Below, one piece after another: positions 1 through 10,056 of a stretch of DNA of 64,000 bases. Location of the stretch: positions 434,001 through 498,000 of the forward strand of contig JAQJVL010000104.1 in NCBI GenBank assembly GCA_035578905.1, written 5' to 3'. The notes below the pieces were generated by a model. The model ran no database searches, was not told the origin of the DNA, and saw only the letters and a program-made list of their open reading frames with translations. The position numbers were made by a program, and so were the translations under genes. The stretch comes from Stictocephala bisonia (lineage: Eukaryota; Arthropoda; Insecta; Hemiptera; Membracidae). Numbering within the stretch: position 1 is the first letter of the stretch; each line of letters opens with the position of its first letter.

Positions 1-1207
1 CTTAACCCCTACTAAATCAGAAAAGACTTAATACTACATGCTAGATACTAAAAATTACTGTTGAAAGTCAAAAGTTCTTAAAAAACTATCACACATAACA
101 TAGTTATACAAAATATAATACACAATGAAATACAAAAGAAATGCAAAATATGAAATCGGTCAACAAAAACAGAGCAAGTTATTTAATAGACCGAAAACTC
201 AATTACATAAAAAAAAAATGCAAAATATGAAAAAAGTCAACAGAGCATAGATCAGGTTATTAAACAGACAAAATATTCAACGAGACATGAAATAAATGCG
301 AAATATGAAAATATTCAACAAAACATAGAGCAGGTTATTATATAGATAAAATATTCAACTTATCCAACCGGCTTACAATTTCACTGAGGCGGGGAAAGGA
401 GTCCTCGCACCACTACACTCACGAGATCACCTCACCACGACTTTCAAAGACGTAATCTGGTGGTGAATCTTTTGTGAATATCTCTGGTCCGAGGAAGGTG
501 AGCGTGGTTCACCGAAATCGATCACCATAATATTTCCGAGTTTTGTACTTGTATTGTAATATATTTGTGCATTTTGTGCTTATATTGTAATAAATTTGTG
601 TTGTGTGGCGTTTACTTGTACTGTATATTTACCAACACGTAATATGCTAATTAAAAAACTATTTATTAAAATCAGTCATAGTCAAATGAATTCACAGTTC
701 AAAACAAAACCATATTCAAAATCAAACAACGCAGACTGTGTTGCAATTCCTACTAAATAAAGAGTAGTCCGAAACATTTAAACAAACTGTATTTTTGTTA
801 ATGGCAAAAATAATACTTATTAAAGAACAACAACTTTATCAAAACAGCTGGCTTAATATAATTAATAATAATAAACCTATACTGTTTACCTAGATATAAT
901 TTAACACCATCTGAGCTGTCAGAAAGAAAAAAACATATGTATTTAGATTAAACTGGAAATGAACACTACTTTAACAGACTGAAGTGTCATTGAGAGTATG
1001 AATATCAGATGTGGATATATTATGTTCACAGCAGTGAAGGTAGACAAAATACAGTTGAGGCCTCCCTATTACGTAAATGCTACCTGCGCGATATGGATGC
1101 GTACTTGTATGAGGCAACCTCTTGTATATAAACTTGGGTGAGATGTACTTATCACATATTACTGCATAACATTAAATTTCATAAATAACTTAGTTCGCCT
1201 TTTTTAG
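1..1207. other. Intron sequence upstream of the first visible TRIM-NHL exon
   Basis: AT-rich non-coding sequence that ends in a pyrimidine-rich tract and an AG acceptor at 1206-1207, so it is read as intron. Apart from a short tandem repeat near its start and a more GC-rich patch at about 365-530, I see no coding sequence. Earlier exons of the gene, expected to encode the RING, B-box and coiled-coil regions, are not in the window. Confidence 0.6.
126..359. repeat. Tandem repeat, three degenerate copies of about 77 bp
   Basis: The block ATGCAAAATATGAAA, followed by GTCAACA, an AGAGCA-GGTTATT stretch and AATA-GAC, recurs with starts near 141, 218 and 296. That gives a period of 77-78 bp with moderate divergence. 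It is non-coding and intronic. Confidence 0.65.
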
Positions 1208-1409
1208 AAAACTGTGTGGTGAACCTAGAAGCTATTGTAGTTCTTCACACAGTGGATTACCATGGTAATGCCCGTACCAATGGCGGAGACCCTATCACAG
1301 CAGAGGTAGCCCGAGCAGACGGTGTAGAAGGACCGGTCATAGAAACAGTAATAGAGGACAGAGAAGATGGCACATACTATATCCGCTTCAGACCACCAAC
1401 TCATGGCAG
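1208..1409 (+). CDS. TRIM-NHL protein, exon with first part of filamin repeat (gene 1, partial)
   Basis: This internal exon encodes the first two thirds of a filamin/ABP280 immunoglobulin-like repeat. It has the diagnostic TVDYHGNARTNGGDP and DGTYYIRFRPPTHG segments (compare the N-x-G-T-Y and P-x-x-x-G-x-Y strands of filamin domains). The acceptor AG is at 1206-1207 and the donor GTATGT begins at 1410. The first two bases complete a codon from an exon outside the window. The last two bases (AG) join the G of the next exon to give Arg, followed directly by YCLSVSVLD, a seamless continuation of the fold. In the TRIM2/TRIM3/TRIM71 group this domain sits between the coiled coil and the NHL propeller. 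The subfamily cannot be fixed without the N-terminus. Confidence 0.85.
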
Positions 1410-4022
1410 GTATGTTTGAACACTTGACCTCTGACCTGTCATCTTGAATAATGCTAATCCATAATTCTGGCTATCAACTTGTGCTAGTGTTAGTAAACAA
1501 GATTTTGAGAGTAAATTATTCTTTATTAACAAAGAGATTCTCTAGGGCATTAAGTTCAGATGAGCCTGAGTCGAGTTTGGGTATGGTAGTCAAGTTTAAA
1601 GAAATTTCCTCCGATTGTGACTCAAGCCTAGACAAAAAGAGTAAATGCGTTATCACATACATAATTAAGTTTTAAAGCTTAATTTTAATCTTGTATATGA
1701 ATATTTTAGGCAACGACCTAACTTTTACATTTAAAATGAAGGAATATAATGTAAATTTACATTATGTTAGCGTTCAAATGAGCAAAATCAGGTATCTGCC
1801 TTGGAACTGCAGATTTAGGAATAATTGCTATTGCTATTCATTTTACTGTTTAAAATATTGTAACCATATTCCTCTGATTCCATATTACTGTTTTAAAACA
1901 CTGGCAATTCTGAAGAGGCATTAAATGTGCCTTGTAATCCAACTAATTTATGAGAATGTACTGATTGGTTAAAACAATAATAGGGCTTAATCATTGGCAT
2001 ACTAAATGTGCCTTACTTGGACAATCCTTTTCATCAATGTAGCATTCAGATGCTCAAACATTTTACTCAGCATAAATTTTCTTTACATCACTGCAAGTGA
2101 AGTCATAACACCTGTAGGAAAACTAACTCATCCTTTATAAAAATGTCATGCACAACTGTCACAACAATTCCATATTGTTTTTGTATACAAAATTTTCACA
2201 AATGGTTATGTCAATCCATTATTATAATATTGGAGATGAACATAACAACTTTTCTCTTGGTACAAATAATATCGGTATTACATCGTGAACAACTACATGA
2301 ACACAAAATAACACATTGATAGAATAATAATAATAAAATAAATCAGTTACTCCTCATTTTGTTTTAGAAAGTCTATATGATTATGAATATGATTAGTTTT
2401 GTTTGAATATATAACTAGATGGATAAAATAAAAACACAAAAAATGCATTATATTAGAACCTTAAAAATAGGAAAAAATGTTGCTTAGTCTTTCATTAACA
2501 TAATTAACAAGAAAAGTTTTCATTTGGGTTTTCTTGTCCTTTTACTATATGAAAGCAATGAGTAAAATATGCAAATCGATATATTTGTAAAAATATTTAA
2601 AAAATCTATTTGAAATTTAAAAATATTTGCAATCTGAAATTTATTCCGAATTTATGAAATGATGAAGTAGATTTGATTATCCCAGTTAATTGAAATTGAG
2701 ACCCTTGTGTATGTAAAACCTCTAATAATACGGAGGTTAAGTAAATACAGTGAAAATGATAATGATAAAGACATGATAATGTACATAACTAGTTTAATTT
2801 ATGAAGAAAACTTAAAATAAACATAGTTACAGATCTGTAAAAAAAGCAAGTAGGAATACCAAATTATTTATTCTAAATGCTTTATCACCATAGGATGTCT
2901 AGCTGTTTGGAATAAGTATCACATTTTAAATAGTCTGACAATGTCAGGTAAAGACTGGAATAATAGGATTTAATGTTAAAAATCTAGAAACAATGACAAT
3001 AATTCTTTCTAGATCAGCAGCGGCTGAGTAATATTCCTCAAATGTAATCTTTGATTGATTACGATAGCAAACAACAACTCAAACAAAGATCGCACATCAT
3101 TCCTTCTTGTCTGATATCTGATATCATTATTTCATGCATGATAATTTGCCACTTTGTTTTATAGCATCGAGTCCGTTTACTGAATGAAATTACCATATCC
3201 CTCCAGCTATCTAACACAATTTGCATTACTAAAGCAAGAAACCATTTAGTATTAAATTATTGTATAATTTTATTGTAAAATTATACTACATTTATCCTAT
3301 TTTGTAACACCGATCGATTCATTGTTCAATGTTATTTCAAGAGAAACAACTCTACTCTATTTACCACTCATATCAAATAACAGTAATAAAAATAAACAAT
3401 AAATGTAACAATAATAAATAGCAGCAATAAATAGAGTTCTCTACTGTAAAATTGCAAAAATTTAACGACTTAAGCATAATTTACATTAAGTGTGAGAGCA
3501 GAGTCGACTGAGCTGGTTGCAGATGGCAATGAGGTACTACTGAATGCATGCAGGTGGGCCAATAATTCCTAGAGTTTTTATTATCATAGTAAACAAGTCA
3601 TGTGATGGCTCAACCTAGCACCAACAGACTATACGGACACTGCCTTGTTTGTCAAACGAATAAAGCTTGCCACTTGCTGTAGTTGTCCTGTTATTGAGAA
3701 CTTTATTTTTATTTTTTATCATGGGATGACTATCTCAGGTAATCCGTAGGCTTGGTTGATCTTGACTTGATATCAAGGTTTCTATTGTAACTTTTAAAAC
3801 ATGCATAGAATTTATTCTAACTGAATAAATTAAGTTGTACCCTAATAAAACATTTATATAAACATGTGATTTCTGTCATAATTCACTATTCTCAAAACTA
3901 TTAAATATCTTAATATTACTCATTGCTAATAATTCAACATAAAATTATAAGTTTATGCATCTCTTACTCTCTCTATCCATACTTTACCCAGCAAAAAACA
4001 GTGGTATTAATAATTTATGTTT
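1410..4022. other. Intron of gene 1, nothing recognised
   Basis: AT-rich intron sequence with no long open frame that resembles a protein. Two short open frames (1451-1675 and 1691-1924) read as low-complexity translation without a family resemblance and are not called. Confidence 0.5.
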
Positions 4023-4254
4023 TAGTATGTTGGAGAGATAGGACATCAGCAAACTTACCTTAGAAGACGACAATTTAACTAACACCAGAGTAGTAGTAAC
4101 ATACACAAAAGATACACAATATTATAAAACACACAAAAGAAACAGAAAATTTGTGTGATTTTGTGTTTCTTTTGTGTATGTTACTACTCCTCTGGTGTTA
4201 GTGAACTTGTCTTCTAAGGTAAGTTTGCTGATGTCCTATCTCTCCAATATACTA
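4023..4254. repeat. Foldback element: near-perfect inverted repeat with ~90-bp arms
   Basis: The left arm (about 4023-4114) begins TAGTATGTTGGAGAGATAGG. The right arm (about 4163-4254) is its reverse complement with only a few mismatches, ending in CCTATCTCTCCAATATACTA. The arms extend through the ACACCAGAG-AGTAGTAACATACACAAAAG portion. The short centre (ACACAAAAGAAAC and its complement) is itself repetitive. The sequence could fold into one very long hairpin. It lacks a coding region and is best read as a MITE or foldback transposon inside the intron. The superfamily is not assigned. Confidence 0.8.
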
Positions 4255-4321
4255 ATTCCTGGCCTAGTGCCCTTAAACCTAACCTATAATTTATGTTTTA
4301 GTCAAAGAAAGATGCCAATAT

Positions 4322-4524
4322 ATTTTATTTACTTTTTACTTTTTTTTATCTTTAAACTTCTTATCTTTTTATCTTTAAACACTCGCCAGTTCACATGGAC
4401 CTGTAAGTCTGTGCGTTAACTTTATTCATCAAGTAAATTACGACCATTGGCTCAGTGGGGATTCGAACTTTGGACCTTGCCCTCTGCAGTCCGAAGCCTT
4501 AGCCACTGAGCCACCACGCTAGGA
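4322..4524 (-). mobile_element. tRNA-derived SINE, family A (minus-strand copy)
   Basis: Read on the minus strand it starts with a tRNA-like head containing an A box (GTGGCTCAGTGGCTAAGGC) and a B box (AGTTCGAATCCCC). It continues through a body with CCATGTGAACTGGCGAGTG to an A-rich tail (TTTTTATC repeats on the + strand). Two further copies with the same head and body are at 27053-27216 and 58146-58314. The tRNA-like head cannot form a proper acceptor stem and continues directly into the body, so it is not a tRNA gene. Confidence 0.8.
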
Positions 4525-4796
4525 TTATTATTATTATTGCTTTTTATTGTTGCATTTATTATATTATTATTTTATTATTTATTGCTTTTCAAGTTTGCCA
4601 TATAATGCTAATTGTAATATTGTTAAGTGATATAATTTATGCAAGAAAATAAAATATTCTTTATTAGTATTTCATGCTATCAAATATTAGTATTAAAAAT
4701 TCATGTTCAGATTTGACGTAATGACAGTAAATATAATATGTGATTTTATTTGCATTCCTGATGTATTCAAGTTATGCACATTTATTTTTATATCAG

Positions 4797-4962
4797 GTAC
4801 TGTCTGTCAGTAAGTGTCCTAGACCGGCCTGTGAGGCATTCCCCTCTTCAGTTGGAAGTCAGTGAACATAACAACCCTGTGCGAAGCTATGGTAGTCGTG
4901 GCTCTGACAAGGATCAGTTCTTGCAGCCTGTTGCTGTTGCCATTGATAACCAAGCTGGTGTG
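4797..4962 (+). CDS. TRIM-NHL protein, exon with end of filamin repeat and start of NHL blade 1
   Basis: The acceptor AG is at 4795-4796 and the donor GTAAGT begins at 4963. The first G completes the Arg codon started in the preceding exon. The exon encodes YCLSVSVLDRPV, the last filamin strands, then HSPLQLEV, matching the G-S-P-F-x-L-x-V end typical of these repeats. After a short linker comes the start of the first NHL repeat (YGSRGSDKDQFLQPVAVAID). The G-x-G-x-x-x-G-x-F-x-x-P-x-G/A-V-A pattern is the NHL signature. It ends in phase 0 after AGV, and the next exon resumes with VYVVDTGNSRVKVL. Confidence 0.87.
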
Positions 4963-5680
4963 GTAAGTTTAATTCTTATATACAATCACACTTGTAGTAC
5001 ACCTGCCAGCATGGCAGATCAGTGGTCTAAGGATTCGTTCTGTAGTTAAGGCTCCAATCTTAAACTTTTTCATTTTGTTGCTTTCTTAATAGAATGGTTG
5101 GCTTTCTTAATACCTATAAATATTATTATTATTACTTCCATATTGCACTCCCAATGTTTCTTAATAAGATTTCTGGTGGTAAATAGAAGATTTATTTAAT
5201 TCTCTTGTGTTTAAACACATTCAGTTCTTCACTAAATCATTTTATATTCCCTCTTATCATACTGAAAAGAATTTTGTTCAAATATCTTGGCTGAGTGACT
5301 CATTAAAGATATACCTGTATGATTGTTAGATAATTTTCAACTATCTTTCTTGTTGAGTGTAATCATGCCTCTTTCCTCCCAACCATCTGGTATCTTTTTA
5401 CTATTCCGTACAGTTGGAAAAAATTCCCAATAGCTATTGCACCCCAATCGTACCTAAGGGTGGAATCATTTCAACAGTTATCTTGTCTCATCTTGGCAAT
5501 TTCCTAGGACCTCTTAATACACTTAACTGTGTTCTCCAGTTTCTTTCCATGTAATCTTGTCCATTTTGCAAAAGTATGCCAATGTAATGGTCTAGTTTTC
5601 AAGTAACTTATTTAATGAAATTTGCTCTCAAACAGAATGAATGAAATCAGTAGTAAATAAGCTCATCATCCTATGTATAC

Positions 5681-5683
<3 letters not shown>

Positions 5684-5776
<93 letters not shown>
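5684..5776. repeat. (TA)n microsatellite
   Basis: About 46 uninterrupted TA units in the 1.1-kb intron between the exons ending at 4962 and starting at 6070. The rest of that intron shows nothing recognisable. Confidence 0.95.
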
Positions 5777-5779
<3 letters not shown>

Positions 5780-6069
5780 CTGAAAATATATTTCACTTAT
5801 TAATTATATAAATAATCGCAAATTTTCTGTACCACTGGCACTTTTTTAGGTGAGTATAGTTATATAAATAGTTATAAAGATAAAATCTTTTAGATCAATG
5901 AGGAACATTTATTTGTTTTAGTGACAATTTTAAATATACTAAATACATGATATTTTATGATTAATTTGTGAACATTTTATGTAATATTTCAAGTATAAAG
6001 ATATAGTAAGATAATATAGAATAAACAAAAATTTAACTTCTTTATGACTATATAATATTTATTGTGCAG

Positions 6070-6402
6070 GTCTACGTTGTGGACACAGGCAATTCTCGAG
6101 TAAAAGTGTTGACTCCAGAGCTACAGCTGGTCAGACACCTAGAGAATGCTGGATTGGCCGGTAGATCATGCACAGGGGCAGCAGTTTGTGAGCATGGTGG
6201 ATGGTTGGCAGTAGTCAACTGGCGGAGCCGGACCATCTCACGACTAGATCCTCATGGCAGTACCCTCGCTGATTTCACACATTCTGCCTTTGTTGAACCT
6301 ATTGATCTCGCTATCGACTCCAATTACGGACACATTCTTGTAGCTGATAATGGCCCTTCATGCGTCTTTGTGTTCGACACAGAGGGGAAACTTTTATTCC
6401 AG
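6070..6402 (+). CDS. TRIM-NHL protein, exon with NHL blades 1-3
   Basis: The acceptor AG is at 6068-6069 and the donor GTAACT begins at 6403; the exon is 111 codons in phase 0. It encodes the end of NHL blade 1 (VYVVDTGNSRVKVL), blade 2 (LAVVNWRSRTISRLDPHG) and blade 3 (PIDLAIDSNYGHILVADNGP, then CVFVFDTEGKLLFQ). The repeated hydrophobic-V-x-D/N-x-x-N/x-x-R-V/I-x-V/R pattern is that of NHL beta-propellers, which in Brat, LIN-41/TRIM71 and MEI-P26 bind RNA and in TRIM2/3 bind protein partners. Blade 2 is the most divergent (VVNWRS in place of V-A-D-x-x-N). The family call is firm; the target is not deducible. Confidence 0.88.
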
Positions 6403-7725
6403 GTAACTTCGTTAGGCTAAGTAAGAATTTGAAACTTGATAAGTTCATTGCTCATGGTCATTAATTAGAATAACATGACTATAGTTTAAATACACAGTTT
6501 ATTACTACATTAAAGAAAATTCTACTGAAATTCGTATGTATAAAATCTTGCCTTACAAAGAGAGCTTAACAATCATGTTTATAAATTCAAACTCTTGTGA
6601 TGTACACTGTGTTAAGTATTATTTACGCTGTAGTATTGTGCAGGTAGGTGAAGAGCACTACCGGGGCTTTACAGTTTTCACATTCACAAACTGAACAAAA
6701 GTTCAGTTTGATTATATTAATTTTAAAGTGTTAATTATTGATATTATTGAAATACTTACCTTATATGTACTGTACATTATTTTTTACATTATAGCTAGGG
6801 CCTATATTGTATTTTTTTACAATAATAGGATTAAAAACAATAAATGCATCAATTTGTTAACATGTACAGAAACTTACAATGTTTATAGCCATGTGAAGTA
6901 TATTGTCATAATACTGCAGCTGTTTTACTGTCTTTGGTTGGCAAAGCATTACATTTGAAGAAAGCAAACACTTATTTTCAGGGTGCATGAAAACTCATAT
7001 TTACTTAGTTGTTTGTGAAAGTAGAAAAAAGAAAAATAGCCATAAAAATGAATGCATACCAGAGTCCTAAAAATTTGGTCTAATTTAGCCACATTGTTCA
7101 GTTGAAAACGAAAAAGGAAAAAGCAGCTTGAAGAGCAATATATTTCAACTCCTCCATTACCATCAAGATTGACTTTATATCTGCGTTGACAGCTTATGTT
7201 TGCCTATGTTTTTATAAATCAGTAAGTGTATTATTATTATTTTACTGTTAAATTATTTAAGCATATAATGGGGTATTACATTCATTAAACATTTATGGTA
7301 ATTTACTAATATAGATCACTAAAAGTAATTAAATGAAAGTGACATAGTGCGATAGATTTACATATTACTATTTTAGATGTTATCACTGTTTTAAAAATTC
7401 TAAACTATTATTTATATTCTATGCAAGTAAATAATTGTGACTATTTCAGTTTTTGAACTCATGAAAATAAATAAATGAATTTGACGCACTATATTATAAT
7501 GATTTTATTATAAGCCTAGATATAATAAATTTTTTGTATCACATCTACTTGTGATTTTATATACTTACAAACAGAAAAGATTATTGCGATTGTATTTCAA
7601 TAGTTTAGCTTGTAACTATATACAAATAATATTTGAAACTATTTTACTACATTATAAATAGATAATATTATTAAACCAGGTATTAAACCAAGTAAATAAT
7701 GTTTATATAATGTATTATTGAACTT
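6403..7725. other. Start of the 9.4-kb third intron of gene 1, nothing recognised
   Basis: AT-rich sequence without a coding signal. The 6728-6958 open frame is hydrophobic AT-rich translation and is not supported as a gene. Confidence 0.5.
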
Positions 7726-8319
7726 TAGTAAAACCTGGCATATCCGGCCCTGTGATTTCCGGAACCTCCAATAGGGCGGCCTGTTGACAGAGATGGAATA
7801 TTAGTTCCTAGCACTTGACCTTGGGAAAGGAGGGGTTGGGAGCGTAATGAGGGAGTTCCCCACAACAAACCAATTGCCTACGCTATTTTTGGAGACATTG
7901 CCCTGGCATGTCGGTATATCAAAATTCCAGTAAGAGTTTTTCTAGTATACTATATTTTAATGTTTCACTGTATTTTATTTACTGTATATTCTAAAATAAA
8001 ACCAAATTCATATAATCTATTGACTTTTTTCTTTCCATTACGTAGTACCTTAGCTAAGAAATATAATACTAGCAGGCCAACAGTTAGTTTTTATTTTGTT
8101 GAAAAAAGTGAGCTATTTTATAAAATTATTACTAAATATTTTGGAAACCCCTTTCAGCTCAGTATTAAACAATCCATTAATTTCATAGTTCCTTCAAAGC
8201 ATAACCGCAATGCATTCGCTACACAGAAACCACATCTTTTATGATAGTTCTGCATCCGGCTTCAAAGTTATCTGGCCTACCCTAGCACCAGATTAGGCTG
8301 AATATATCAGGTTTTACTG
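7726..8319. mobile_element. pogo/Tigger-type non-autonomous element (TIR AGTAAAACCTG)
   Basis: The left end reads AGTAAAACCTGGCATATCCG. The reverse complement of the right end reads CAGTAAAACCTGATATATTC. This is the CAGT-A-rich terminal inverted repeat style of pogo/Tigger elements. The interior (594 bp in all) has no transposase; the open frame 7960-8244 is not conserved-looking. The TA target duplication expected for this superfamily is not intact: TT flanks both ends. Confidence 0.6.
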
Positions 8320-8642
8320 TTTATTTTCATAAAGTATAGTACATGATTCATATTTTCATAAAATCCTTAAATGTATGTTGTATATATTTAAGGATTTTAC
8401 TGCCAAAACTTGTTTTGTATATTATAATAATGATCTGTATACTTAAATTATGCTAATATAAGAATATAAACTATATATTATAAAATATTTATTTTCCAAT
8501 TTGTCTCTTACAAGTTGTTAATATTGTCATTGGAAAGTTATGCTGTTGGTATGTGTTTATATGTATTGTTATATATATTTGTGTTTATATGTACAAATAT
8601 AAGTATTATATATTTCCCTTTGTGGCTTGTAAGTATTATATA

Positions 8643-9384
8643 CAGTACAACTTTGTTTGTCTGGCCTAATGTGGTGGCAGGTCAAGCCGGAATAAAATAT
8701 AAGCCACAAGAATTTATTTATTAAAAAACTTGGTTTTCTATCAAAAACAGATCTAGCAATTCATATCATATAGTGATTGAGAGAGAAGCGCTTACAATTG
8801 CATGCAATACAAATCTCGAAGGTATGGTGAATTTTGATAAGACAAACGCGGTGGACTAGATGTTGTTTGAATCTTGTAATACATAGGTTTTTAAAAACAA
8901 CTGTTTATTATTAATTTAAAATTCTAACATCATATGTTAAGTAATTGAATAGTATATAGATAAAAACTTGTTATCTAGTATTTTAGTGATTTTAAGAGGA
9001 CGTACAGTAACTAACTACATTCTTTAAATGATCGAGAACATGTTTTTACTCTTCCAGAGTAAACAAAACACTGATAATACGGAGGGTTTGTAAGTAATTA
9101 ACTCTTCCACTTTCTATATGAGAAATGGACTCTTCCATCCGCTTTTGTCACCTCAGATTTTTGGGCACATTACGTAATGACAATCGGTAATGAACAAAAA
9201 GTTAAAAGAACTTCGCCTGTAATATTCAAGATGCAAAACTCAAACACTTGTGTTGGAGATTTGCGTTGTGGGGCCATATTCTGCATATTTGTAATTTTAT
9301 ACAACAATTATTTTTGTCTGGTTGGTCAAGCCAGATGACCCAGACATCCGGATAAAGCAAAGCCTAATAATACAGGTTGTACTT
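8643..9384. mobile_element. pogo/Tigger-type MITE (TIR CAGTACAAC), copy 1
   Basis: It begins CAGTACAACTTTGTTTGTCT after a TA and ends with the complement GGTTGTACTT. Subterminal and internal blocks are shared with the element at 33580-34304: GGTCAAGCCGG followed by ATAAAA-ATAAG, an ACTTGGTTTT block, the AAATGGACTCTT block, and the right-end CCGGAT. This establishes a repeat family of about 740 bp. No transposase is encoded. Confidence 0.65.
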
Positions 9385-9816
9385 ATATTATTTCATTTCT
9401 TTTTATTTTGCAAAAATTACTCTCAAATTTCAAAAAATTACCCTGCCAGATTCAGATTTACTAGTCATTTTGATAGCTTTTGTGGGAATACACATACAAT
9501 TAAAACACAAGTGGAGATATTTCAGGGCTAAATGTTCTGCTTTCCTATGACCTTGACAAGGCTACAATCTTTGTATTTATTTCTTACAAGTAATTATACA
9601 CATAACTATCTATGCTTGTGGTGGAAAGAGGGCTGAGGGCCAACTTAAAACTGATTTTACCCCACCTTTAATAAGCTGGAACAATCTAATTTAGAGGTAA
9701 AGGGCTTCCTCACTCTCAAGTTTTTTCAAATTTAACTTTCTAAAATTGTGGGGCTAAAGAAAGATCCTGTTGGAAATTAATTTTTTGTTGTAGCTGTGTT
9801 TGTACATTTTATGAAA
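9385..9816. other. Intron spacer, nothing recognised
   Basis: Ordinary AT-rich intron sequence between a pogo-type MITE and the 3' tail of the minus-strand LINE. Confidence 0.5.
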
Positions 9817-10056
9817 TTTTATTTTATTTTATTTTTATTTTATTTATTTCAACGGCAATGCCATTACATACATAAATTTGATGACAGAAAAAAAAAACAA
9901 TAATACAAGAAAGACATAGTGGTACAATTAAGTAGACAATGTAAAGAAACAAAATAATTGAGTAATAGTATCAAAAGAAAAACAAGCTAAAAAGTGGTAA
10001 AAATGGGTAACAAGTGTGGAGGTAACTAGGGATGTGTGCTAGGTAGGTTGCATGTC

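Noticed and set aside
4440..4524. tRNA gene on the minus strand
   Set aside because: A and B boxes are present but no cloverleaf closes; the head continues into a SINE body found in two other places.
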